Source of the DNA: a virus
IMG/VR virus record: IMGVR_UViG_3300044627_000218
Location: 1-20,033 of that record
Direction: 5' to 3' (one strand)
DNA length: 20,033 nt
A program made the translations under genes and the position numbers. Of the stretch, positions 5,424 to 12,727 are shown in pieces. The notes below the pieces were generated by a model. That model did not search any database and was not told the DNA's origin. It saw nothing but the letters and a program-made list of their open reading frames with translations. How positions within the stretch are numbered: the first letter of the stretch is position 1; every line of letters starts with the position of its first letter.

Positions 5424-8065
5424 TGCCACAGTTTAAGAAGTTCACGGCGGAAACTGTTGAAGTTTCTGAGATGAATGATTATCTTGCGTCGCAGGTTGTT
5501 GGTACGTTTGATTCGGATTCAGCTCGTAATACTTATTTTGGTTCGGCTGGTGCGTTTACTTTGGTTGAGGGCATGGTCACGTATTTGAAGGATACGGGCG
5601 AGTTCCAGGTGTATAAGTCAACAGGGTGGACCACGATTGGTGCTACTGGTTCTACGGGTGCTACGGGGGCTACAGGCGCGTCTGGTGCGACTGGCGCTAC
5701 AGGTGCGACGGGTCCGACTGGTGCGGCTGCTTCTATTTCTTTGGGTTCGGTTACGACTGGTTTGCCTGGGTCTGATGTTGCTGTTACGAATAGTGGTTCT
5801 TCGTCTGCGGCTGTTTTCAATTTTGCTATTCCTCGCGGGTTGACTGGTCCTGCTGGTACGGCTGGTTCTAATGGGGCTACTGGTGCTACTGGTGCGACTG
5901 GTGCTGAGGGTCCGCGTGGTGATGCTGCGACGATAAATGTTGGGACGGTTACTACTGGTTTGCCTGGTAGTTCGGTTTCTGTTACGAATGTTGGTAATAC
6001 GACGGATGCGGTTTTTAATTTTGCTATTCCTCAGGGTGCTACGGGGGCGACTGGTGCTACGGGGGCGACAGGGGCTACGGGTGCTACTGGTCCTTCGGGT
6101 TCGGGTTCGGGTGATGCGTTGGTTGGTTCGACGAACACGTTTACTACTAACCAGATTATTTCTGGTTCTACTACGGCAGCGTTGTTGCGTATTACGCAGA
6201 CTGGTACGGGTAATGCGTTGGTGGTTGAGGATTCGGCTAACCCTGACTCGACACCGTTTGTTATTGATGCGAACGGAAACCAGTTGCTTGGTACAACTGC
6301 GTTGCGAAGTGTAGGTGGCAGTTTCCAGACCTCCATAGCAGGACAGATTTTTAATGAGCAAAGTGATACAACTGGTTTAACGGCTTACACCTCTGTTCTG
6401 AACAGGAACGATTCAAATGCTCACCGTTTTGTTTTGGGTAGAACTAGAGGGTCTGTTGCTGGTGCTGTAACCACACTTACAAATAATGATGGTATTGCTC
6501 AGTTGATGTTTGCTGGTGCTGATGGCACAACTGTTGACCCTGTTGCAGCACAGATTATAGTAAACGTTGATGGCACTGTTTCTACTGGTGTTGTTCCGGG
6601 TCGTATTACTTTTCAAACCGCTTCGTCTGCTGGAACTTTGACGGAGCGTATGCGTATTGATTCCGCTGGTCAGGTCGGTATCGGTTCATTAACTGCTGCT
6701 GGTTACGGAATTCTTGCTGGCAAAAATATTACTGGTGCAGTTGCCAGTTATGGAATGGTTATTCAGGGTGCGATTCAATCTGATGTAACATCACAGTCAG
6801 CAACATTTGTTTCTGGAGTAAATACTGCTGCTGCATCATTTACTCTTGCAACACTTTTGCATTTTTCTGCTTCAGGTGTTTCAACTGCTGGTGCTGGTTC
6901 AACAATCACCAACCAAGTAGGTTTTAGAGCAACAAGTTCCATGACAGGTGGAACCAATAACTGGGGCTTCCATGGCGCAATTCCTTCTGGAACAGGTCGT
7001 TTCAATTTATATATGAATGGTACCGCAGACAACTATTTGGCTGGTCGACTTGGTGTTGGAGCATTAAATACAAGCGGTGCTATGGCGCAAATCACAAACA
7101 CCACAGCAGCAGATGCAATTTTGGTTGCCAAAGGTGCAGCAGGACAAAGCGGAGATTATTTCCAACTAAAAAATTCCGCTGGAGTATTAAATGTTTTTTC
7201 TGTTAACGCAAACGGAAATACAAACATTCAGGGAAACCTTGAAATTGGAGTAAACAAAACTGTAGATGGTGACGTTTATGTTGATTTGATAGGTGATACA
7301 ACATATACAGATTATGGTTTGCGTATCCTCAGGGCTTCTGGAGCAAATGGAAATAGTGCTATTTATCATCGTGGAACTGGTGGTGTTTACCTAGTTGCAC
7401 AAGACGCTGGTGTAGTTGCGTTCAACACAAACAACACCGAGCGTATGCGTATTGACTCCGCTGGTGCGGTTGGTATCGGTGGCGTTCCAGTCGCAGGACG
7501 AGGTTTAGTAATCTCCAAAACACACACTGGTTCAACTACCAGCATCGGCGTATTAGCAAGCGGAATAGTCCAATCGGACGTTACTCTTGATGCTATTTAT
7601 TATCGTGCTGTTGCCTCAACCGCAGCCGCAGCATTTACGGTTACAGCCTTGACACTGTTTGATGCTGTGGGTGTCACTACACCTGGCGCTGGTTCAACAA
7701 TTAGTACACAAACTGGTTTCCGTGTCACATCAAACATGACTGGCGCAACCAACAACTACGGTTTCCTTAGCGATATTGCTGCCGCAACTGGTCGCTGGAA
7801 CTTTTTTGCCAATGGTACAGCGGCGAACTATATGGCAGGTCGTTTGGGTGTCGGAGCAACCTTAACCACGGGTGCGATGGTACAAATTGTTAATACAACA
7901 GCAGCAGATGACGCGCTCCTAATCAAAGGCGCAGCATCCCAAACTGGGTATCTAACAGAATGGCAAAACAGTGCTAGCACCCTGCTAGCGTATGTAGCCG
8001 CAGACGGAAGTTCTTCATTCTATGAAGGCGACCAAAACATATTGGCAGCAAACATATTCTCATAA
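5423..8065 (+). CDS. collagen-like tail fibre / receptor-binding protein (880 aa)
   Basis: The start at 5423 overlaps the preceding TAA. A unique N-terminal domain (about residues 1-70, including GMVTYLKDTGEFQVYKSTGW) probably attaches the fibre to the virion. Next come three Gly-x-Thr collagen-like blocks (residues about 73-100, 151-165 and 205-230) separated by two copies of a 36-residue beta module (SLGSVTTGLPGSDVAVTN and VGTVTTGLPGSSVSVTN, each ending FNFAIPxG). The distal part is repetitive beta sequence with two related modules starting at ERMRIDSAGxVGIG (residues 408 and 673), typical of trimeric phage fibres and spikes. No chaperone or protease triad is evident at the C-terminus (FYEGDQNILAANIFS). 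The role is host recognition at the cell surface. It lies among other adhesin genes. Codon choice shifts from T-ending in the first third to A/C-ending later. Confidence 0.85.
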   Translation: MPQFKKFTAETVEVSEMNDYLASQVVGTFDSDSARNTYFGSAGAFTLVEGMVTYLKDTGEFQVYKSTGWTTIGATGSTGATGATGASGATGATGATGPTGAAASISLGSVTTGLPGSDVAVTNSGSSSAAVFNFAIPRGLTGPAGTAGSNGATGATGATGAEGPRGDAATINVGTVTTGLPGSSVSVTNVGNTTDAVFNFAIPQGATGATGATGATGATGATGPSGSGSGDALVGSTNTFTTNQIISGSTTAALLRITQTGTGNALVVEDSANPDSTPFVIDANGNQLLGTTALRSVGGSFQTSIAGQIFNEQSDTTGLTAYTSVLNRNDSNAHRFVLGRTRGSVAGAVTTLTNNDGIAQLMFAGADGTTVDPVAAQIIVNVDGTVSTGVVPGRITFQTASSAGTLTERMRIDSAGQVGIGSLTAAGYGILAGKNITGAVASYGMVIQGAIQSDVTSQSATFVSGVNTAAASFTLATLLHFSASGVSTAGAGSTITNQVGFRATSSMTGGTNNWGFHGAIPSGTGRFNLYMNGTADNYLAGRLGVGALNTSGAMAQITNTTAADAILVAKGAAGQSGDYFQLKNSAGVLNVFSVNANGNTNIQGNLEIGVNKTVDGDVYVDLIGDTTYTDYGLRILRASGANGNSAIYHRGTGGVYLVAQDAGVVAFNTNNTERMRIDSAGAVGIGGVPVAGRGLVISKTHTGSTTSIGVLASGIVQSDVTLDAIYYRAVASTAAAAFTVTALTLFDAVGVTTPGAGSTISTQTGFRVTSNMTGATNNYGFLSDIAAATGRWNFFANGTAANYMAGRLGVGATLTTGAMVQIVNTTAADDALLIKGAASQTGYLTEWQNSASTLLAYVAADGSSSFYEGDQNILAANIFS
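5639..6112 (+). repeat. collagen-encoding 9-bp tandem repeats in three blocks
   Basis: Near-perfect 9-bp units (GGTGCTACT with third-base variants), encoding Gly-Ala-Thr triplets, occur at 5639-5722, 5873-5920 and 6035-6112. They are separated by the two copies of the 36-codon beta module. Such arrays are prone to slippage, so their length may differ between related phages. Confidence 0.8.
6644..8010 (+). repeat. internal duplication of a fibre module (about 190 aa, offset 265 codons)
   Basis: Residues from 408 and from 673 of the fibre can be aligned by eye. Shared landmarks in order are ERMRIDSAG, QSDVT, AGSTI, MTG-TNN-GF, TGR-N, NGTA-NY-AGRLGVGA and ITNTTAAD / IVNTTAAD. The copies are clearly diverged at the protein level, so the duplication is old. 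Confidence 0.75.
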
Positions 8066-8075
8066 GGAGAAAACA

Positions 8076-8300
8076 ATGGCAATCGACTACACATCACTAC
8101 TCACCTCAGAGCAGAAACAGAACATCCTCAACCAAAGGATTTCACAGTTCGCTGCCGAAGCATGGCAACATGAACTGAACAAGCAGACCTGCACACAGTT
8201 AGGTGACGAAGCAGGCGTAACCTCAGCAGAGAACGCACTCACCACATTGGAAGCAGCAATCAACGTTCACCAAAATGAACTTGCGCTGATTACGGAATAA
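8076..8300 (+). CDS. small helical phage protein, function unknown (74 aa)
   Basis: The ATG at 8076 has an excellent site (AAGGAGA, 8064-8070), so the longer in-frame start at 8022, inside the fibre gene, is rejected. The product begins MAIDYTSLLTSEQKQNILNQ and continues as amphipathic helices (FAAEAWQHELNKQ, then ENALTTLEAAINVHQNELA). Similar short helical proteins sit beside fibre genes in actinobacterial phages, but I know of no assigned function. It may be a fibre-associated, chaperone-like or minor structural protein. There is no membrane segment. Confidence 0.75.
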   Translation: MAIDYTSLLTSEQKQNILNQRISQFAAEAWQHELNKQTCTQLGDEAGVTSAENALTTLEAAINVHQNELALITE

Positions 8301-8303
8301 CCT

Positions 8304-8666
8304 GTGGCAACATTCAGCAAAAACATTCTTAGCGGTTCAACAGACGGACGACCAATTCTGGTCGCTCAAACCGCTATCGCCACAGGAACAACAATCCATA
8401 CAGGACCAACAGCAACAACATCGTTTGCCGAAATTTGGTTGTATGCGATGAACACAAGTGCCGCGTCAAAGAAACTTACGATTGGTTGGGGTGGTGTAAC
8501 AGACCCTAACGATTTGATTGAGGTTACTATTGCAGCGGAATCTGGTCTTGTGTTGGTTGCCCCAGGTCTTATTTTGAAGGGTAATGCGACAGCGTTGATT
8601 GTTCGTGCGGCTGCTGCGGATGCTACTTCTATTAACATTCATGGGTATGTAAATAACATTGTTTGA
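8304..8666 (+). CDS. beta-rich virion-type protein (120 aa)
   Basis: The GTG at 8304 is three bases after the previous stop, with CGGA at about 8292-8295 as a weak site. The protein is almost entirely beta: SGSTDGRPILVAQTAIATG, an EIWLYAMNTSA segment, LTIGWGG, DLIEVTIAAESGLVLVAPGL and a closing INIHGYVNNIV. This pattern (short beta-sandwich with a paired E-(I/L)-W-L-Y-A and P-GL element) recurs in small virion-associated proteins of several phage groups. An accessory fibre, head-fibre or decoration protein is likely. Assignment to one of these is not possible from sequence alone. Confidence 0.75.
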   Translation: MATFSKNILSGSTDGRPILVAQTAIATGTTIHTGPTATTSFAEIWLYAMNTSAASKKLTIGWGGVTDPNDLIEVTIAAESGLVLVAPGLILKGNATALIVRAAAADATSINIHGYVNNIV

Positions 8667-8671
8667 TATTG

Positions 8672-9640
8672 ATGGTTGACAGATTTTTAAGACGACAGAA
8701 ACCTTCTACCATTGTTGGTCAATGGTTCGGTAACGGTTTCGTTTCCCCAAGTTCTTCTTCGTTCGATGTTCAATCGCTGGTCATCGCTGGTGGTGGCGGA
8801 GGTGGTGGTGGTCGTGGTGCTGGTGGTGGCGCAGGTGGCTATCGGTCGTCTGTTACTGGTGAATCGTCTGGCGGTGGAGCGTCTGCTGAATTTGCACTTT
8901 CTGTTTCTACGGGAACCAACTACACGGTTACCGTTGGTGCTGGTGGGTCTGGGGCTGCTTCTGGTTCATCTGGGTCAAATGGTAGTAACTCTTTGTTTTC
9001 TACAATCACTTCAACTGGTGGTGGTGGTGGTGCTAAAGACAGTTATGGTGGCGTTGTCAATGGTTTGGCTGGTGGTTCAGGTGGCGGTGGCGGTGGTAGT
9101 GATGGTGGAGGTTTTGGTCTAGGCGGTGCTGGTACAGCAAATCAAGGTTTTGCAGGTGGTGATGGATATAACCCTTCTGGCAGAGATAGTGCAGGTGGTG
9201 GTGGTGGAGGTGCGTCTGCTGTGGGTACAAAACCAACTGCATCTGTTGGTGGTAATGGTGGTGATGGTGTTGCTTCATCTGTTACTGGTTCATCAGTAAC
9301 TCGTGCAGGTGGTGGTGGTGGAGGTATTGACAAACGAGGTTATACAGGTGCGGCTGGTACTGGTGGCGCTGGTGGTGGTGGTGGTGCTTCATCTACGGGT
9401 GCAGCAGGTACAGCAGGCACAGTAAATACAGGTGGTGGTGGTGGAGGTGGCGGTATTACTGCGAGTCCCGTAGCGGGAACTGCTGGCGCAGCAGGTGGGT
9501 CTGGCGTTGTTATTCTGAAATATGTCGACACCGCAACCATCACTATCGGTGCAGGATTAACAGGAACAACGGCTGCACCTTCAGGCGGTTTCAAGGTAAC
9601 AACGATTACTGCTGGCACAGGAAATGTGAGTTGGGCATAA
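8672..9640 (+). CDS. glycine-rich tail adhesin 1 (322 aa)
   Basis: The ATG at 8672 is chosen; an in-frame TTG at 8663 overlaps the previous stop and cannot be excluded, and neither has a clear ribosome site. A short basic N-terminus (MVDRFLRRQKPSTIVGQWFG) is followed by LVIAGGGGGGGG and then many runs of four to eight glycines alternating with Ser/Ala/Thr loops. It ends in GSGVVILKY and a short beta tail. This matches phage glycine-rich adhesins, whose Gly runs pack as polyglycine-II helices and whose variable loops contact the receptor; S16 gp38 is the structural precedent known to me. It probably sits at the tip of a fibre. Runs of GGT codons make the DNA low-complexity. A second such protein is encoded at 15547-16254. 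Confidence 0.8.
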   Translation: MVDRFLRRQKPSTIVGQWFGNGFVSPSSSSFDVQSLVIAGGGGGGGGRGAGGGAGGYRSSVTGESSGGGASAEFALSVSTGTNYTVTVGAGGSGAASGSSGSNGSNSLFSTITSTGGGGGAKDSYGGVVNGLAGGSGGGGGGSDGGGFGLGGAGTANQGFAGGDGYNPSGRDSAGGGGGGASAVGTKPTASVGGNGGDGVASSVTGSSVTRAGGGGGGIDKRGYTGAAGTGGAGGGGGASSTGAAGTAGTVNTGGGGGGGGITASPVAGTAGAAGGSGVVILKYVDTATITIGAGLTGTTAAPSGGFKVTTITAGTGNVSWA

Positions 9641-9885
9641 TGGCACACTACGCATTTTTGGACGAAAACAACATTGTCACCGAAGTGATTGTTGGTATTG
9701 ATGAAACGGAACTTATTGAAGGTTTGCTACCAGAAGAATGGTATGGCAATTTCAGGAAACAGCCTTGTGTTCGCACCTCATACAACGGCAACATTCGTGG
9801 CAAATACGCTGGCATCGGTGACACCTATGATGCAGCAACAGATACATTTGTTGGTGCTTGGCAGGAACCAATAGTCGAAGAATAG
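9640..9885 (+). CDS. small conserved phage protein, fibre-adjacent (81 aa)
   Basis: The ATG at 9640 overlaps the preceding TAA by one base; the upstream in-frame TTG at 9631 is less likely. The protein begins MAHYAFLDENNIVTEVIVG and contains RTSYNGNIRGKYAGIGDTYD. Both the AxLDENNxVxxVIV start and the TSYNGxIRxxYAGIGxTYD block are widespread in small proteins of marine and cyanobacterial phages as I know them, typically near tail genes. A virion-associated or fibre-assembly role is an inference; the biochemical function is unknown to me. Confidence 0.8.
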   Translation: MAHYAFLDENNIVTEVIVGIDETELIEGLLPEEWYGNFRKQPCVRTSYNGNIRGKYAGIGDTYDAATDTFVGAWQEPIVEE

Positions 9886-9894
9886 GAAACTTAA

Positions 9895-10179
9895 ATGATT
9901 AAACATCAAGAAACCCACCCAGGTTTAGATGTCGAGGGATGCTTCGGTTGCAAAATCGCTTACGTCGGTATCGGCGCAGATGCCATGCCATCACGCGGAG
10001 GTAAAGCTCGCGTCGCAACCATCAACGACAAAGACCGTGTGCTAGACAAAGACCTAGACGCATACAAGCGTTTACGTCAAAACGGGGTACAGCCCCGCAA
10101 AATTGACGGTTCAGCCAAAGTCGAGAAACGAGCAGAAGAAAAATGGCAAGTCGAAACGGGAATACTCCCAACTACCTAA
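9895..10179 (+). CDS. small conserved phage protein with CxxC motif (94 aa)
   Basis: The ATG at 9895 follows AGGAAA at about 9883-9888. Near the N-terminus are HPGLDVEGCFGCKIAYVGIG, with a Cys-x2-Cys and an upstream His, then a basic Arg/Lys-rich stretch and a helical DLDAYKRLRQNGVQP segment. I associate the HPGLDVxGCFGC start with uncharacterised proteins of actinobacterial phages. The Cys pair might bind a metal with the nearby His, but a full four-ligand site is not visible. The last 37 bases overlap the glycosyltransferase gene in another frame. Confidence 0.75.
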   Translation: MIKHQETHPGLDVEGCFGCKIAYVGIGADAMPSRGGKARVATINDKDRVLDKDLDAYKRLRQNGVQPRKIDGSAKVEKRAEEKWQVETGILPTT

Positions 10180-11267
10180 ACCTTGTCGGAGTGAACCTAC
10201 CTCATGTCGGGTACGGCAAAATGGTTGCAGGTTTACGGGACGCTTTATCAACCAAAGTAGAACTATGTGACGACGCTGAACGGGTCGTGTTCGCCCTCAG
10301 ACCCAACCTGATTAAAGGTTGGACTACAGGACAAAACCCTGCGCTGCTCACCATGTGGGAAACAAACTGGTTGCCACCAGAGTTCTCCGAATACCTGCAC
10401 CTATTTGACACCGTGATAGTCCCATCACTACATAATTGGGAGTTGTTCTCACAGTTCCATGACAACGTGCGTGTAATACCTTTAGGGGTAGACCGCGAAG
10501 TATGGCATCCAAAAGAACGACCTAACAACGAGAAGTTCAAAATCTTGTGCGGTGGATCAGAGTGGTATCGCAAAGGCTTAGACGTAGTACTCAAAGCGTT
10601 CCTACAACTCAAACTCCCCGACGCTGAACTACACATCAAAATCGTTCCCCCATACCTGTCAGCACCGGACAACCTGACATACCCGAATGTGGTGGTGCAT
10701 AACAAATGGATGACCGTTGAAGCCGAAGCCGATCTGGTTCGCTCTGCTGACTGTTTCATTTCGGTGTCCCGTGGTGAAGGTTTCGGACTGATGCCATTAC
10801 AAGCGATCTCTGCTGGTGTACCAGTTATTTTGTCTGACGCTCACGGGCATCGAGAGTTCTCTGACCTTGCAACCCACCGTATCCCCACCCACTCTGTAGC
10901 AACAAACGAGGGAACATGGCAGAACATGGGTGATTGGGATGAACCTGAATTTGATGCGATATTGGATGCGATCCAAGATATGTATAAGAACCGTGACAGG
11001 TATCGTGAGCAAGCTGAGGTTCATGCTGGTGAGGTGTCAGCGTTTAATTGGGATACCGCAGCGAACCAACTGTTACAGGCCGTTAAACCGACTGGTGGAC
11101 GGGTGTCAGGGAAATGGATTCCGTTGGAACCAACCTGTGAAATAGAGGTGAAGCGTAGGGTGCAGGCAGACATTGGTCGCCACCGTGTTGACCTAGCCCC
11201 AGGTGTCAAGCACCGTGTAGTGTTGAATGTACGTGACGTGTTAAAGGATTCAGGAGTTTTGGTGTGA
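10143..11267 (+). CDS. family 4-like glycosyltransferase (374 aa)
   Basis: The ATG at 10143 overlaps the previous gene by 37 bases. It is preferred because it includes the first beta strand (NYLNLVGVNLP); a GTG at 10191, preceded by CGGA, would begin within that strand. Typical GT-B elements follow: GYGKMVAGLRDAL, FDTVIVPSLHNWELF, VIPLGVDREVWHP (residues 111-123), a second Rossmann half from KILCGGSEWYRKGLDVVL, and the donor-site loop EGFGLMPLQAISAGVPVILSD shown as EGFGLMPLQ (212-220) and AGVPVILSD. The second acid of the usual E-x7-E motif is Gln220. After about residue 315 a 60-residue beta-rich extension is present that the core fold does not need. It probably transfers a sugar from a nucleotide donor; the acceptor is unknown (capsid, fibre or host surface). 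Confidence 0.85.
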   Translation: MASRNGNTPNYLNLVGVNLPHVGYGKMVAGLRDALSTKVELCDDAERVVFALRPNLIKGWTTGQNPALLTMWETNWLPPEFSEYLHLFDTVIVPSLHNWELFSQFHDNVRVIPLGVDREVWHPKERPNNEKFKILCGGSEWYRKGLDVVLKAFLQLKLPDAELHIKIVPPYLSAPDNLTYPNVVVHNKWMTVEAEADLVRSADCFISVSRGEGFGLMPLQAISAGVPVILSDAHGHREFSDLATHRIPTHSVATNEGTWQNMGDWDEPEFDAILDAIQDMYKNRDRYREQAEVHAGEVSAFNWDTAANQLLQAVKPTGGRVSGKWIPLEPTCEIEVKRRVQADIGRHRVDLAPGVKHRVVLNVRDVLKDSGVLV

Positions 11268-11425
11268 ACAATCTGAGCAAGCCTGTTTGGGATCGACCAA
11301 ACCCTAAGAAGAAATCCAAGAAGTTGTCCCCCAAGAAGAAGGCTTCGGCTAAAGCATCAGCGAAGAAAGCTGGTCGCCCATACCCAAACCTGATTGACAA
11401 CATGAAGGCAGCAAAGAAGAAGTAA
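11264..11425 (+). CDS. Lys-rich micro-protein 1 (53 aa)
   Basis: The GTG at 11264 has AGGAG at 11252-11256 and overlaps the glycosyltransferase stop. The protein has 16 Lys and 2 Arg in 53 residues. It starts MNNLSKPVWDRPNPKKK and has a conserved-looking AGRPYPNLIDN segment before a Lys-rich end. The W-D-R/K-P-N-P and GRPYPNL blocks resemble short proteins seen in actinobacterial phages. It is too short and basic for an enzyme; nucleic-acid or capsid-interior binding is possible but unproven. The good ribosome site and tight spacing make it a real gene. Confidence 0.75.
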   Translation: MNNLSKPVWDRPNPKKKSKKLSPKKKASAKASAKKAGRPYPNLIDNMKAAKKK

Positions 11426-11685
11426 TGGCTAAGACCCCTGCATGGCAACGCAAGGAAGGCAAGAACCCTGCTGGTGGTTTGAACGCTAAAGGTAGTGCAT
11501 CAGCCAAGAAGCAAGGCATGAACCTGAAACCACCTGTATCTGCATCACAGGCTAAGAAGTCACCGAAAGCAGCGGCTCGACGTAAATCGTTTTGTGCAAG
11601 GATGGGCGGGTCACCAGGTCCGTTGAAAGACAGCAAGGGTCGCCCTACTCGTAAGGCTTTGGCTTTACGGAAGTGGGATTGTTGA
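11425..11685 (+). CDS. DUF6321-type basic protein (86 aa)
   Basis: The ATG at 11425 overlaps the TAA of the preceding gene. The sequence MAKTPAWQRKEGKNPAGGLN, then RRKSFCARMGGSPGPLKD, then GRPTRKALALRKWDC is characteristic of a small basic family (DUF6321 as I recall) found in many phages including marine podoviruses. The single Cys in SFCARM and the WDC end are the conserved marks. The function is not established. Strong positive charge and the neighbouring Lys-rich genes suggest binding to DNA or to an acidic virion surface. It could be a minor virion component. Confidence 0.85.
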   Translation: MAKTPAWQRKEGKNPAGGLNAKGSASAKKQGMNLKPPVSASQAKKSPKAAARRKSFCARMGGSPGPLKDSKGRPTRKALALRKWDC

Positions 11686-11689
11686 GGCG

Positions 11690-11698
11690 TGGTAATCT
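11690..11698 (+). promoter_or_regulatory. possible extended -10 element upstream of Lys-rich micro-protein 2
   Basis: TGG-TAATCT at 11690-11698 has the TGn plus TAnnnT form and lies in one of the few intergenic gaps of this segment (41 bases). The start would be near 11705, leaving room for AAAGG at 11715-11719 before the ATG at 11727. No -35 is seen. Confidence 0.3.
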
Positions 11699-11726
11699 GT
11701 CTTTCTAACTAACGAAAGGTTGTGTT

Positions 11727-11840
11727 ATGCCAAAAGTCGGAAAGATGGAGTTCCCTTACACCGCTAAGGGCAAAGCTGATGCCAAGAAGATGGCTAAGAA
11801 AATGGGCAAGCCTATGAAGAAGGCTAAGAAAAAGAAGTAA
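11727..11840 (+). CDS. Lys-rich micro-protein 2 (37 aa)
   Basis: The ATG at 11727 follows GAAAGG (11714-11719). Fifteen of 37 residues are Lys. It begins MPKVGKMEFPYTAKGKADAK and ends in four Lys. The MPKVGxxxFPYT start followed by KKMGKPM-type basic repeats is seen in very small phage proteins often overlooked by gene callers. The stop TAA (11838-11840) is directly followed by the next ATG. A histone-like or packaging-related role can be imagined from charge alone, with no further support. Confidence 0.75.
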   Translation: MPKVGKMEFPYTAKGKADAKKMAKKMGKPMKKAKKKK

Positions 11841-12725
11841 ATGTCTACCGCTGGTGCGCTCCTTGATCGGGTGTCACGCCAACTTCTTTCGGGAACCATC
11901 GAGGAACGAAACAAGTTAGCGTTATCCGTTGACTCTGATGACACGTCTTTTGTCATGTCCTATGAGTTGGCAGGGCTTCGCGCTGGCACAGTTTTTGAGG
12001 TTGACTCAGAACTTATTTATGTTTGGGAAGCAACAAGCGGTAACAAAACGTTGATCGTTGAACGTGGCTACGGTGGCACTACAGCAGCATCACACGCAAC
12101 AGGGGCAATAGTGGTGTTAAACCCACGGTTCCCTAAAGCACAAATGTTGGAAGCGTTGAACCAAGACATTGATGATATGTCCAGCCCGTTGAACGGTCTG
12201 TTCCGTGTTATCTCGGCAGATGTCAGCTATAACGGTGCTGACCGCCAAGTTAACTTAACTGGTGCAACATCAGTCATTGACCTGCTAGATGTTCGTTTGC
12301 GATATTTGAACACAGATTATCCTGTTATCCGTCGCTCCCGACTACAACGCGACCTACCTACCTCAGATTTCACATCAGGGTATGCCATCGTGTTTGACGA
12401 AATGGTGATGTCCGGAACTTTGCGTGTGCGATACAAAGCCCCATTCAGCCGTGTGTCAAGCGTGTCAGATAGTTTGCAATCTGTAGCCAACATTCCTGTG
12501 ACGATGGAAGATATTTTGGAGATGGGTGTGATGTCCCGTATGTTGTCCACCCGTGAAATCAAACGCAACTTTATCGAATCCCAAGGTGATACTCGCCGTT
12601 CGGATGAGGTTCCACCTGGGTCTATGCGTGACTCATTCAGTAACATTTTGCGTTTGCGTCGTGACCGTATCATCGCTGAAGCAGCGAAACTTGCGAGACA
12701 ATACCCGTTGACTATTAGGGTGTAG
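11841..12725 (+). CDS. putative head-tail connector / adaptor protein (294 aa)
   Basis: The ATG at 11841 abuts the preceding stop. The N-terminal part is beta-rich, with LIYVWEATSGNKTLIVERGYGGTTAASHATG, broken here as ELIYVWEATSG and LIVERGYGGTTAASHATGA (about residues 56-88). An R-G-x-G-G-T-x2-x-x-H signature of this kind is common in phage structural proteins with an Ig-like or beta-barrel fold. PKAQMLEALNQDIDDMSSP then begins a helix. The C-terminal third is helical and basic (DSFSNILRLRRDRIIAEAAKLARQ). Its position just before the large nozzle-like protein parallels T7-like adaptor followed by tubular protein B, which is why I infer a neck role. Sequence similarity to gp11 is not visible by eye. 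Confidence 0.6.
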   Translation: MSTAGALLDRVSRQLLSGTIEERNKLALSVDSDDTSFVMSYELAGLRAGTVFEVDSELIYVWEATSGNKTLIVERGYGGTTAASHATGAIVVLNPRFPKAQMLEALNQDIDDMSSPLNGLFRVISADVSYNGADRQVNLTGATSVIDLLDVRLRYLNTDYPVIRRSRLQRDLPTSDFTSGYAIVFDEMVMSGTLRVRYKAPFSRVSSVSDSLQSVANIPVTMEDILEMGVMSRMLSTREIKRNFIESQGDTRRSDEVPPGSMRDSFSNILRLRRDRIIAEAAKLARQYPLTIRV

Positions 12726-12727
12726 TC

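Noticed and set aside
5639-6112. CRISPR-like or regulatory repeat array
   Set aside because: The units are contiguous 9-bp codon repeats encoding Gly-x-Thr in frame, without spacers.
5618-6361. Long minus-strand frames opposite the collagen-like fibre
   Set aside because: They are Arg/Ser/Thr-rich mirror translations of a repetitive gene, with no ribosome sites and no family features.
8022-8075. Upstream start for the 74-aa protein inside the fibre gene
   Set aside because: The ATG at 8076 has an excellent AAGGAGA site while the upstream start has none.
9057-9648. His-rich and Pro-rich minus-strand frames opposite adhesin 1
   Set aside because: They are antisense translations of GGT/GGC runs, so low-complexity artefacts.
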